Positions 53,725-64,000 of a stretch of DNA of 64,000 nucleotides are shown in pieces. Below the pieces are notes generated by a model. The model did not search any database. It was not told the origin of the DNA and saw only the letters and a program-made list of their open reading frames with translations. The position numbers and the translations under genes are program-made. The DNA lies in NCBI RefSeq assembly GCF_022581195.2, contig NC_061462.1:10974001-11038000 (forward strand), given 5' to 3'. Source of the DNA: Helicoverpa zea (Eukaryota > Arthropoda > Insecta > Lepidoptera > Noctuidae). Each line of letters opens with the position of its first letter. The stretch's first letter is position 1.

Positions 53725-56269
53725 GGTTGCTGGATATGTTTACTATAGCAGATTAATAATCAAACAACTCAATTCTTCCTCAAAACTTTTTTTATTTACG
53801 CTCATGTTTTACCCCAAAAACCAAAACAAAGTGAATAAGAGCAAAAAATTACACTTCACAGCTGACAACAGTGTGTGTGTGAGCAGGATGATCATAAGTT
53901 TCGGCTAAAGTTAAACGGAGATGGAATGAGTTTGATGCTTATGATTCTGCGATTTTCAATGTATGAAACGCAACCAACAGCTGTAACTAGTGCTGGGCTA
54001 GTAAAATGTCTCAGATTTAATCCGAGTTCAATGTGAAATTTGATTTTAGTCGATTATAATCCATTCTAGTTTAGTGCCTGTGATTATTTCTATAAAATCC
54101 TGAGATTTATAAAGATACTTTGCTGCAAATGGTTGATAAAAAAAAAAACAATAAATAGCATGACGAAATTTTCTACACCAAAACAAATACGTATTACTGT
54201 TTATGTTGACTGGTCGTGATCTTTGACTCGAACACGCCATTAATACTATCACCATGCCTTGAAACATGCCGGTCGTGTGAATTAATCACACTCACATTAA
54301 GTTATAGGTCAGAAGTACCTAAACAGCTAAGAAAGTTATCATCACGAACGTGACAGACCAGTGCAGTTATATAAATAACTACACCATCTGTTAGTGGAAA
54401 ATAATAGCATGTAGGTAATAGCCTTTCTGTAGTGACACAGGAAGGCATGAGCAATATGAATAAATTCATTGAATAAAAAAACAATGACTAAGGAAATCAT
54501 TCACACTAGGTATACCCGAAGCTGCTTGCCGTCTGGCAAAGGTCATCAGTAGGTAGACATAACTTTACTCTCATACAATTTGAGAAACCATTAAGTAAAT
54601 TAATAATTTATGGTCTCATCGAAGTGACTTAGTAGCCAAATTCTTAAAGCTGGTAGGAACCTACCAGTGTAGATGTTCGATTCCATATAAGCAAGTCCCA
54701 GTGTACCCAACTACCTATTCTCAGTTATTTTTACTTGACTTACTTTCTGAATATTATCTCCAATATTCATAAAGGCAAGAAAAGGTACCTATCGTAAACA
54801 AAACCTGGACTCTGGTCTGAAATCGCTAGCCCACCGTGAGCAAGTGTACTCATTCGTTCATGATTCCCGACAAAACAATCCGATGGAAAATTTTAACAGT
54901 AGGTAGTGTTATTATAATTACGAGTATCAAGTATTTGGGTCGTAAAAAATATTTTGTATATTTAGTTAACAAATAAACAAATGTGCACATAGAGATTACA
55001 GGTCATCAAATAGGATTTAGGCCACGGACTCGAAAAATTATTAGAAAACACGGTTTCAGATAAAAAGTTTCATCATTATCTTGCTCAATGTTTATTTATT
55101 TTTTCAATCACGTCAGTTCTTAGAATGGACATGAGTTTACTGGACTAAACACAATGTCCACGCATCCTCCTGATCCTGACCAAAGTGCGGTAAATAGGGA
55201 AATCACGCGTCAAGGATGTGGACCTTAGACCTTACATTACTATCATACGATAGGTACAGCGCAGTATGACACCGCTTAATCATCCACTCATTCATAGTGT
55301 AACACGTCACTAATTGACCAATGGACCACGAATGGAATGGACTAAACTGTAGGTATTGATATTTAGGTACCTACTGAGTGCACTCGGCTTGTAATCAATT
55401 ATGGTAATTAAAACTGTATTTACTTAAAACATACCTACACAATAGTGACTCAATCGTAGTAGGTAGTGTTGAAGAACTGTCTAGTTATGAAGTTTACGTT
55501 GGATTACAATATAACGTGGACATGTATCATGTACATGTACACATGTACTACATGTCCTAGTCATTATAAAAGGACACAGAAGTTATGATCTGTACTAAAG
55601 TTTCATGTTTGTTGGAATTAAAAACCAGATTTAACACTCTCTGAGGCAGCTTCAATTTTATTTATGTTTTTTAGATACTGGAATACGTAGGTATGTATTC
55701 GAAAATTCGAAAGTAAAAAAAACATATATACTTAGTACTTATCTTTTATTATTTTAATATTCAACAGTATGCTTTACCTAAAAGAAACAAATATATTATC
55801 ACATAAACACGCATTAGGTATGGTTTGAAAATAATAATCCTCAAAAGAGGAATCGTGCGCTTAAGTAACCTACGTTAACAATTTTGATAGTATGAACATA
55901 TTAGCTTTGCATTGCACTTTTTATAACCAGCAATTCTCAGATCACTGGTCTCGAGGCCATATTGTGCCACTCATCTCTAATTTAGGTCCTGTCCTCCAAA
56001 TCATGCCTAAAGAATGCCCTTCGATACGTTTGTCTTCACGCGGTCTCTGTTCAAGAATCACAGTCAGTTTTGCTCCTGACCTTATGCCAATAGTATCAAT
56101 CCCTGATCAATGAATTGAATTTGAAACAAGCAAGTTCGTATAAAGCACATTTTCATTATAGCTAATTTTGCTACTTTCACGGCCCAACAAATCAAATTTC
56201 AGGGCTCGGTTCTTAGCCGTGACGCTTTCAAGCTTCCATCCAAAGTGTCCAACACTCATCAAGTAGGTT
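53725..56269. other. Spacer between EPG5 and the MADF gene
   Basis: AT-rich with no gene or clear transposon. It must contain the EPG5 promoter (near 53725-54000) and the 3' flank of the MADF gene. Several overlapping ACATGT palindromes lie at 55520-55555; their meaning is unknown. Confidence 0.5.
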
Positions 56270-59200
56270 CTAAGACGGTGGCTGTTCCTGATAAGGTATA
56301 TTTTCATCTTCGTACTGTATGTTCGTGGGATTTTGTTGTGTAACTATAAATATAGGAGATTTTAACTTCCGAGGAACAGGCGACGGCGAAGTGGAGTAAC
56401 TTCTTTGTTGCGGCGTAGTGCTTTGCATTTTGGCGCGAAACATCACGTTATCTATTTCATGCATGGCCAAATCACGTTGGTGTTCGTCAAGCTTTCTTAA
56501 TTTTTTCGCTAACAACTGTCCGTATAACTCGTATTCATCTTTTTCATTCTGAGCGCCTCCTGCATTTTTAAGATATGTTACAGCTTCATCCATTCGTTTC
56601 TTAGCGTAATTTAAATCAGAATTATTTTTGTTCTTCTGACACGGTGATGCAGACTTGTTTTGCCTGACCATCGCAGTATGCTTGTCAGAAATACCAACGT
56701 TCCTATTAATATTATTGGTATGATCAGGTATTCCCGGTTGAGTAGTGTAATTGCCCGTATTCGTGAAGTACTGGAACAAAAATATTTTTATGAATAAACT
56801 TCTTTATCAGGTACGTTAGTTAGTTATCTCTTTATTCTGCTCTTAGAACCAAAATAAAACAGCATTTCGTATTTACTACTTTCTTCAATAACACTAGTCA
56901 ACAGCATTTTCGTATCCAAGGTGAAACATATAAATTTTTGCAGATTATCTATCACAGAATTGAAGTCTAGAACACCGGACTGCTCTAGCACGTCTCGTTT
57001 TGGAGAAAAACCAATCTGAAAATGCCTAAAAACGCGATGTAAAGTAAACTGGATTTGAATTGAGAAGAGCAGTAAGTACTAAATGATTCTTTAGTTAGAA
57101 AATAAGAAAAAAAAATCGGTAAAAAAAACTTTTAAGTTAAACGGTTTTATCTTATGTGTACTGAAAACTAGAAAATAAAAAAATAGTTACTTACCTGTCA
57201 ACCTACGTAGGTGGTCCCGGTCATATTAAACTAAAATAAAAACGTGGGGCCCATTAACTATTGCTGTAGTACTTTCTTCTAGAGGTATAATAGGTGTGGA
57301 TTGCATCGACTTACTATAATCGTAACTGGAGATTTTGACAATCAATAATCAGCCGTAGCGGCTTCACCAGCGAACGCCGAGCTCACGATCTACCAAAGTA
57401 TAAAGATATGCTTTGCCATAGGTAGGATTTCACAGGGGCCCCACGTTTTTATTTTAGTTTAATATGACCGGGACCACCTACGTAGGTTGACAGGTAAGTA
57501 ACTATTTTTTTATTTTCTAGTTTTCAGTACACATAAGATAAAACCGTTTAACTTAAAAGTTTTTTTTACCGATTTTTTATTTTCTAGTTTTTAGTATTTA
57601 ATGAAAATGCCTACCGAATATTCCTCATTCTATCTAATTCATTTAGTGCATCATTATTACACGGTCTCTTACCTGAAAATTTATTACAATCCAATTCCTC
57701 AATACATAGCCCTTCCAGATACTTTTTTTTGTAACAACCCCAAAAATCATCACATGACCTCTCCTGCTGTGGGTCAGCAGCGGTGAGGGAGTGCCAGACT
57801 CTTGACTAAAAATCGTTTTGTTCCGTCGTAGGCCTTTTAAGGTGCGTCCACATCTGGCGAATGCGCCGCGAATGCGCAGCACGCGAGCCGATCGCGAGCT
57901 GTCCGCGAGCTGCGCGCGTGCATTTTTGTTCGTGCGCCGCTTCTGCGCCGCCCGCGCGCAGCTCGCGCGCGACCTAAGCGCCGCACGCGAGCGGCGCGCA
58001 GGCGGCGCGCGACGTCTGCCATCTTCGATAGTACTGAGCCAATATACGGAACTGTAAGGGCGAGAACTGATTGCGCGCAGATCGCGCGCCGCTCGCGCGC
58101 TCTATACGAGCCTTGCGTGAGTTGCGCTAAAGAGGCGCACCGAACTATTGCAGTGACTGCACGCGCGCAGCTCGCGGACAGCTCGCGATCGGCTCGCGTG
58201 CTGCGCATTCGCGGCGCATTCGCCAGATGTGGACGCACCCTTATGTACCAGGGCCGCGGTAACTCTTTCGAACAATCTCGCAGCCCAGGCAGGCCTTGGC
58301 CCTGTTGGGCCCCGCTGGAGTTACTGACAGTTTTCTACTTGTGAAGCCCTTTCATTTGATACCCATATTGGTGGGATTGATAAAAAATTGTTATCAGGCA
58401 TTTGGTAGCAGCGGCCATCTTAGATTTCAATTTTGCATAGTAAATTGTATTCTACTTGTTGAGACCTTTCATTTAATACCCATGTTGATGGGATTTATAA
58501 AACCTAAGTTATCCGCCATTTTGTAGAGGCCGCCATCTTGGATTTTAATTTTATATAGTACATTGTATTCTACTGGTTGAGAACTTTCATTTGATACCCA
58601 TATTGATGGGATTGATAAAACCTACGTTGTCCGCCATTTTGTAGCGGCCGCCATCTTGGATTTCAATTTTTTATAGTACATTGTATTCTGCTTGTTGAGC
58701 CCTTTCATTTGATACCCATATTGATGGGATTGATAAAATCTACGTTATCCGCCATTTTGTGCCGGCGGCCATATTGGATTTACAATGTTATTGATATTAC
58801 TATATTGTATTGTCATCGGAATTAAAGGTGTATACAAAATTTCAGATTAATCGGTTGACAGGAAGAGGGTGAAATTTGAATTACTAAATTTGACCCAAGA
58901 ATGAATAAAACAAACGGGGTGAGCTAAATAAAACCGTTTAATAAAAATAGTGTCTGTAGAAAAATGGCTTTAAATATCGTTAAAAAAGCGTTTTTAGGCA
59001 TTGTTCAGATTGGTTTTTCTCCAAAACTAGACGTGCTAGAGCAGTCCGGTGTTCTAGACTTCGATTCTGTGATAGATAATCTGCAAAAATGTATATGTTT
59101 CACCTTGGATACAATAAAAAAGGAAAATTTTGTTGACTAGTGTAATCTAAAGCCAAATGTTTATGTTTTGACACTAAACAAACAGCAATGTATTCCACAT

Positions 59201-59754
59201 GGAGCCAATATTTTATAGTCTTGGGAGTGTGCGACAATGTATACAAAGTTTGGTTACCAAACCCACATACAAGATGGCTATAGGCGTTACGCAATTGGGT
59301 CCAATTTGGACCAATATTTATCAAAGTTCGGAACTTTTGAAAATATAAACTTACTTCTTAGTTTTAAAGACGTTACTATTAGTATCTATGAATATTATTA
59401 GTCTAATAAGAACACAATAGGAATATTTACCTCATTTTCCAATTGATTTGTGCTATCGCATTCGTATTTACCGCCAAGAAAGCTCTCCATTAGTGAATAG
59501 GCAAACCAAGTAGTACGATATCCCGGCTGAACTTTCTTTTTCCCGAGGTGCATCCTGAAGGACGTCATTAATGATTCCTTCTTCTTCTTTAGATCCGTAA
59601 TTGAATAATGTATACTTAGCGATGACTGTATTCTGAGCCAGGAATCCGAAACTTCGCTTCTATTTCTATGCAGTGGATGTTTTGGATCCCACAGATGTTG
59701 TTCTCTTCTGTAAAGTTCTAAGAACTCCAACACTGTATCGCTATTCCACGACAT
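56270..59754 (-). CDS. MADF/BESS-domain DNA-binding protein (2 exons)
   Basis: Exons 59431-59754 and 56270-56770 (GTAAAT donor, TTCCAG acceptor, phase 0) give 274 codons. Exon 1 carries a MADF domain: VLEFLELYRREQHLWDPKHP near residue 8, then VSDSWLRIQSSL, LKKKKESLMTSFRMHLGKKK and TTWFAYSLMESFL. Exon 2 has a polar linker, then LLAKKLRKLDEHQRDLAMHE with IDNVMFRAKM near residue 210, which fits a BESS protein-interaction motif. Such Adf-1-like proteins are sequence-specific transcription regulators in insects, a family that is numerous and fast-evolving, so no symbol is given. The 2.66-kb intron is a transposon nest. Confidence 0.87.
57090..57598. repeat. Large inverted repeat with about 160-bp arms
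   Basis: Arms 57090-57252 and 57436-57598 are almost perfect inverted copies, sharing GGGCCCCACGTTTTTATTTT, ACCACCTACGTAGGTTGACA and GATAAAACCGTTTAACTTAA. The spacer is about 183 bp. No coding content. Either a foldback transposon or a locus able to make a long hairpin RNA. Confidence 0.88.
57735..58310 (+). repeat. Interspersed repeat X, split by the MITE
   Basis: The left part 57735-57839 (CTGCTGTGGGTCAGCAGCGG, GTTCCGTCGTAGGCCTTTTA) and the right part 58241-58310 (TTATGTACCAGGGCCGCGGT, CTTTCGAACAATCTCGCAGC) are contiguous in the copy at 48530-48720. Confidence 0.85.
57840..58240. mobile_element. 401-bp MITE (copy B), TTA target duplication
   Basis: Same length and almost the same sequence as 10222-10622. 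The first base is A instead of G and an internal A/G difference is seen. TTA flanks both sides (57837-57839 and 58241-58243). The uninterrupted target is visible in the repeat-X copy near 48560. Confidence 0.95.
58351..58800. repeat. 118-bp tandem repeat, about four units
   Basis: TTCATTTGATACCCATATTG starts near 58351, 58468, 58586 and 58704. Each unit also holds CGCCATTTTGTAG-GGCCGCCAT and GTACATTGTATTCTACTTGT. The same repeat end occurs at 27785. Confidence 0.85.
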
Positions 59755-60780
59755 TTTCAAAGTATTTCACAAAATTAGTCCTAATCAGTCTCCAAAACAA
59801 GAACACTTGGGGCGGCTTGACAGCCAATCAGATTACGTCGCTCGTCCAATGTTTGTGTATGAGTACACGTGTGCTGGCCTTGTTCCACAAAATTTGCGAT
59901 CAATGTTCGTCATTGGCATTTGGCGACCAACCAATGAAGTTGTGATGTAATTTTAACTTGGTGACCAATATCAATTTGGGTATGAATAATAAAATGGCTT
60001 CTTAAGGCCTCAAGTTGTGAAGTACTGAATATAATTGAAGTAAATAATAAATCTGATTGCGATAAAATCAAGAATTTCTGGCATCTCTTTCTGTGATATT
60101 GTAAAATGTAACTCCATCCCTTTCTTGCGTAGCTCAGTCCGTCCATCAGTGATGTTTTTTTTTTGTTCATAGTGTTGTTTATATGGCTCAACCTATTTAG
60201 TCGATTACAAGAATCGAGTAGTTTAAACCAAAAAACACATAGTCATGTTCCTAGATGACTAGAAAATATTCTGTTATTGTTTTAAATAAACTTTATTGGG
60301 TATTAAACAAATCAAAAACGAACTTAATAAATCATGTATTTTACTAAAATTAAATGTATCTATCCACTATCTATCTATCCTTTTTTAAGTTGTATATATA
60401 AGTTTATTTTTAATTTTTAAAATTAATGTAAATATTATGTAAATACTTCAAATTTGAAATCAAATATAATAAAAAAATCTATCCACTCTATCCCAACTCG
60501 AAGGTTTAGGGATACCAGTCTAAGGCATTTTGCCCTAAGCTTAGGCAAATCATTTTTTTGTCGGTTATTATGTAAGCTGTGAATTTATCCGTCAATTGGA
60601 ATAAGATAGAATGAGGTGTTTGAAAATGACAATGAGCGTTTTAGTCTACCTCTCCTCTGGCATTAAGTGATATACCAAAAGAAAGCTTGTGTTATGTAGA
60701 GTATTTTCTTGTATGGCGGCGATTGCCATTTGTTAGTATTTAGGGAGTTAGAGCGTGTTTAGTGAAATAATAACTATGTC
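59755..60780. other. Upstream flank of the MADF gene, no gene seen
   Basis: AT-rich. The bases just above 59754 presumably hold its promoter. A short TATC run lies at about 60355-60380. Nothing else supported. Confidence 0.45.
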
Positions 60781-60784
60781 TAAA

Positions 60785-61205
60785 ATCTGCTGTAGCTTCT
60801 AAAGTACTGACAATTTGTTAGAGGTATTTTAGGACGAAATGTTCTATTTAAAAAGGCCTTTCCAGTGAAATATAATTTATTAGTGGAGAAGGGATTTATA
60901 AACTGAAAACACCTATCGACAATATAATCTAAAAAAAAATAAGCTCTAACTTCTAAAGTACTTGTAATTCGTTGGAGGTATGTTCATACAAAATGTTTTA
61001 TTTATTAAAGCCCTTCCAGTGATATATAATTCATTACTAGAGAAGAAAGAAATCTAAGAATTTGAAACTAACTATCGAAAATATACCTAATCTAAAATAA
61101 GCTCTAACATCTAAAGTACTAAGAATTGGAAAGTAGTATGTTAGTACAAAATGTAACGCTTGAAAAGACCTTTCATATGATGTATGACTCATTACTAGAG
61201 GGGGA
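60785..61205. repeat. Degenerate tandem repeat of about 155 bp, three units
   Basis: Units near 60785, 60938 and 61096 share CT(A)CTTCTAAAGTACT, then A(C/G)AAAATGTT, then CCTTTCCAGTGA-ATATAATT and ATTACTAGAG. Identity is low (roughly 70%). Confidence 0.7.
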
Positions 61206-61720
61206 GTAGACCAACATCCAAACATTTTGCCCAATCTCCTTTGAAGACTGAAGAAATTCATATCTAGAGCTAATGTAATTATTAAAAAAACTTTTTTTTC
61301 TAAGTGAAGAGTTTTTTTTATTACCAATTTACTGAGTTTCACTTACAAAAAGTCACAGTACAGAAGCTCTGCTTCGTCATAGTAACGTTAGTTAATTGGA
61401 ACTGAAAATACCCAAAAGTTATACTAATTCAGCTAATGGAAAATCGAAAATTACTCAGACAACACTGACTTCTAAATGTCAGACAGCGACCCAACCACAG
61501 AGTACATTAATATATAGGGTATAGAGTCATCAGCTTAACCTACCTTGACGCGCCATCTGGTGACCAACGACGGAGGTACATCTATTCTGTGCATGTGTGC
61601 GTAGTCATTTGTTTTGCATGTGTGCATGCATGTCTACAGGGTTTCATTTCATATTATTTTTTTGGATGTTGTTTTAGATGGTTTCGTTGAATAAAACACA
61701 AATTTACACATCTTATTACT

Positions 61721-64000
61721 TTATTTAGGCCGTACCGACCTTCGTCTTTTTAAATAATATATTGACGCCTCATTTTGAATATCATCATTTGGATCTACAT
61801 CCTTGGTAGTACTAATTCCATTTAATAATTTATTGGTCCATTTACACCAGTTATATGCAAAAAATCTGCTAGAAAAATCAAATATATATTCAATTAAATC
61901 TTTGGAGTGACGACTGCATACCAGAAATTGAGTGTTGACATTAATATATAATATTGTTTTCATATAATTTTTTAAATTGTCTATATGACTTCTCTTTCGC
62001 AATATGTGGTGCAGAACATCCTGGATTTCAGAAAAACATTTAGTTAAATTTTCACTGGGGTAGCACAAATACTTTTTTCCCTTTTTATATTCACGACACA
62101 ACAAGTACCTATTTTTATCTGGATCATTAGTAAATAAATTTAAATTACAATTTTTACATTTTTTGAAAATTGATTTGGTTTTGCGCAAAATATATCCTGT
62201 GATATATTCAATTTGAGCTATTTTCCTAGGATCCTGTTTTTTTAAATCGAAATTTTCTATTATGATATCATTGACATCTTCGAAGTCCACTTGGATGATT
62301 TCTTTTGCTTCTTTATTATTAGAAAAAATTAATTCATCAAATGAAGCCAGAACAGAACAAAAATCCTCTTCACAATTTGACCCTGGTGAATAATTGCTGC
62401 TCATGTTATTAATTAATAGAGAAGCAAAAGCAGCTTCAAACCCATCACAGGTGGGCGAGTTATTCCTGACCCCATGACTTCTTATGCTACCAAAAAAGTT
62501 TTCAATGGGATCCTGGTTTAAATGTCTGCACCAAAATGATTTAATTTGATGTTCATTAAATAATTTTTCTCTCAATAATATCATATTATCAACAGTCTTC
62601 ACCCAATTTTTGATACTAGGAACAGTGTTAGCACTACCTTTGGATGTGACAAATGTCATGGAATTTAAAATAATTTTTGCTTGCATCCAAACATTGTGAT
62701 GCTGTGATTTCGGTGTCACGTTTCGTAACAAATCTTTTCCTGATCTGTTGTCTGAGTTCTTCATGCTCCCATTTAGTGAATCGAATAAATTATCCATAAA
62801 GATAATAAAATCTGCAGTATCTTTAGTTTCTTCAGGTAGTATGCCATTCTCTGAAAAGCGAAATCAGACAAAAATATTAGTTAAGCACAAACTAGAACAT
62901 AGTTGTAGTAAAACAAATGCTGTTTGCATACTCCATCAGTTCAGGTAGTTAACTAACTAAACAATCTTGATAGGACTTTTTACACAAATACATGTTAAAC
63001 AAATAAACTGCTGCTTAAAATAATCGTCCAATACATTAAATAATTGTTGTTATTCTATTTACAATTATTTTTAGCTGTACTTTATTTTTAAATTAAAAGT
63101 CATACCAAAATTGTTTACCTTTAGTTAACTACCTAAACTACAGATGGAGTATAGTACAAATGATAAAACCAAATTCGCTTTTTTTAAACAAAAAATAATG
63201 TTGTTTTTCAAAACATTACAACAATGAGTGTTAAGAATCTGTTGAATATTTTTTATTAACACAGTGTTTTACTGCGAGACAACCTGATGGTAAGCAGCTG
63301 TGATAAGCAGTGATGCAATTAGAGATGGATGTTAGTTAGATTCTTATCACCTACACTGTGGTGGCTGCCTGCAAAGGTGGAACTTTATAGACTTTAGTAT
63401 AAACTTACCAGCTAAATATCCCATAGTTTTTCCCACAGTTTGGCTGAATAGCTGGGAAGCATATTTCACCTTCATTTTTGGTATTTTATCTTTATTTACG
63501 TGATTTTCTGTGAGGTTTTTAATTATTTTTAAGCCTTTATATGTAGGATTGTTTTCATATAATAACATTATGTGCTCCCATTTTGCGATTTTTACTTCAC
63601 CATCCAAAGTAAATTTTAAGTTTTTGGTCATTAAATTATTTCTCATCCCTTTTAATAAGTGTGGTATGTCATATAGAGGAATTATTTTTTTGCCATCAAT
63701 TTCAAATATTGAATTCCGTGGCTCTTCATTTTTTCTTAAATATTCTCCTCTAGTCTCTTCAATTAAATAATTTATGGCACTTGTGTTGGATGTGCCTTGA
63801 TCACACACTGTGGCTAAAACAGTAAATCCAATTAGATGCAATTGTTTTATAATTTTCTTTATTTGTGCAGCCAAAATTTCTTTTGGTGTACTGCCTGAGC
63901 AGAATGAATAATAAATGGGTTGTTTGTAATTTTTCATCACACCTCTAATCATAAAAACTAAAACATGATCTGCAATTTTCCGTGTTGATTCACCATTGTG
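61721..64000 (-). CDS. P-element-type (THAP9-like) transposase, N-terminus beyond the window
   Basis: Two exons are visible: 63409 to beyond 64000, and 61721-62850, with GTAAGT donor and TTTCAG acceptor, phase 1. They give about 574 codons to the stop at 61721-61723. Exon order shows FCSGSTPKEILAAQIKKIIK, then VCDQGTSNTSAINYL with a candidate catalytic Asp, YDIPHLLKGMRNNLMTKN, VGKTMGYLAEN, then HLNQDPIENFFGSIRSHGVR and DGFEAAFASLL. These are hallmarks of P-family transposases, which cut and reinsert DNA and generate 8-bp duplications. The C-terminus adds a CKNCNLNLF segment and a basic tail. No stop or frameshift is visible, so the gene may be intact. Terminal repeats were not identified. Confidence 0.88.
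63250..63335. repeat. Repeat fragment inside the P-transposase intron
   Basis: CGAGACAACCTGATGGTAAG and AGCAGTGATGCAATTAGAGA resemble a lepidopteran interspersed repeat with CCTGATGGTAAGCAGT. Too short to classify. Confidence 0.35.

Larger units (their letters stand above)
56912..59112. repeat. Outer inverted repeat pair (about 127-bp arms)
   Basis: The left arm 56912-57039 (GTATCCAAGGTGAAACATAT... AAAATGCCTAAAAACGC) and the right arm 58987-59112 are inverted copies with about 90% identity, 1.95 kb apart. They enclose the 57090-57598 palindrome, repeat X, the MITE and the 118-bp repeats. Whether they form the ends of one element is unclear. Confidence 0.75.

Noticed and set aside
53582..53908. 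A 108-codon plus-strand frame over EPG5 exon 1
   Set aside because: No family features; the minus-strand MATMVKEKRRE exon with its donor explains the site.

Overview
This is animal nuclear DNA, almost certainly from a moth or butterfly. The genes are split into many short exons with consensus splice sites. Introns and spacers are AT-rich and full of repeats whose ends look like common lepidopteran elements, while many coding exons are sharply GC-rich. No bacterial-style operons, rRNA, tRNA or CRISPR arrays were found. Family assignments come from reading the translated exons against remembered family features; no database search was possible.

Layout. (1) 675-9073, minus strand: a complete 13-exon SMG8 gene (818 codons), a subunit of the SMG1 kinase complex of nonsense-mediated mRNA decay. 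Its last exon is followed by two partial tandem copies (1-590). (2) 9239-10622: a 5'-truncated retroelement fragment with a restriction-like endonuclease (RLE) motif, abutted by a 401-bp MITE. (3) 11394-13706 and 15293-18041, plus strand: two tandem PEX11-gamma-like peroxisomal membrane protein genes, each with four exons in the same phases. (4) 18.3-25.3 kb: repeat-rich spacer where a 4.6-kb LINE with an intact 957-codon ORF2 has inserted into a second RLE-element copy. (5) 26024-53724, minus strand: a complete EPG5 gene (ectopic P-granules 5, autophagosome-lysosome tether) that I could resolve into 37 exons with consistent phases (2309 codons). Its introns hold two hAT-type elements with 8-bp target duplications, foldback elements, minisatellites and many partial exon copies. 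(6) 56270-59754, minus strand: a two-exon MADF/BESS DNA-binding protein gene; its intron holds long inverted repeats and the second copy of the 401-bp MITE. (7) 61721-64000, minus strand: P-element-type (THAP9-like) transposase, open at the right edge of the window.

The host genes serve mRNA surveillance, peroxisome membrane growth and autophagy. They are unrelated housekeeping functions, and I see no evidence of a functional cluster. The most distinctive signal is structural: at least eight exons of SMG8 and EPG5 are followed by partial tandem copies of themselves, most carrying the exon's 3' part plus its splice donor. The extreme case is EPG5 exon 27, followed by four further 173-bp copies. 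Several transposon insertions can be verified inside the window because an empty paralogous target site is also present.
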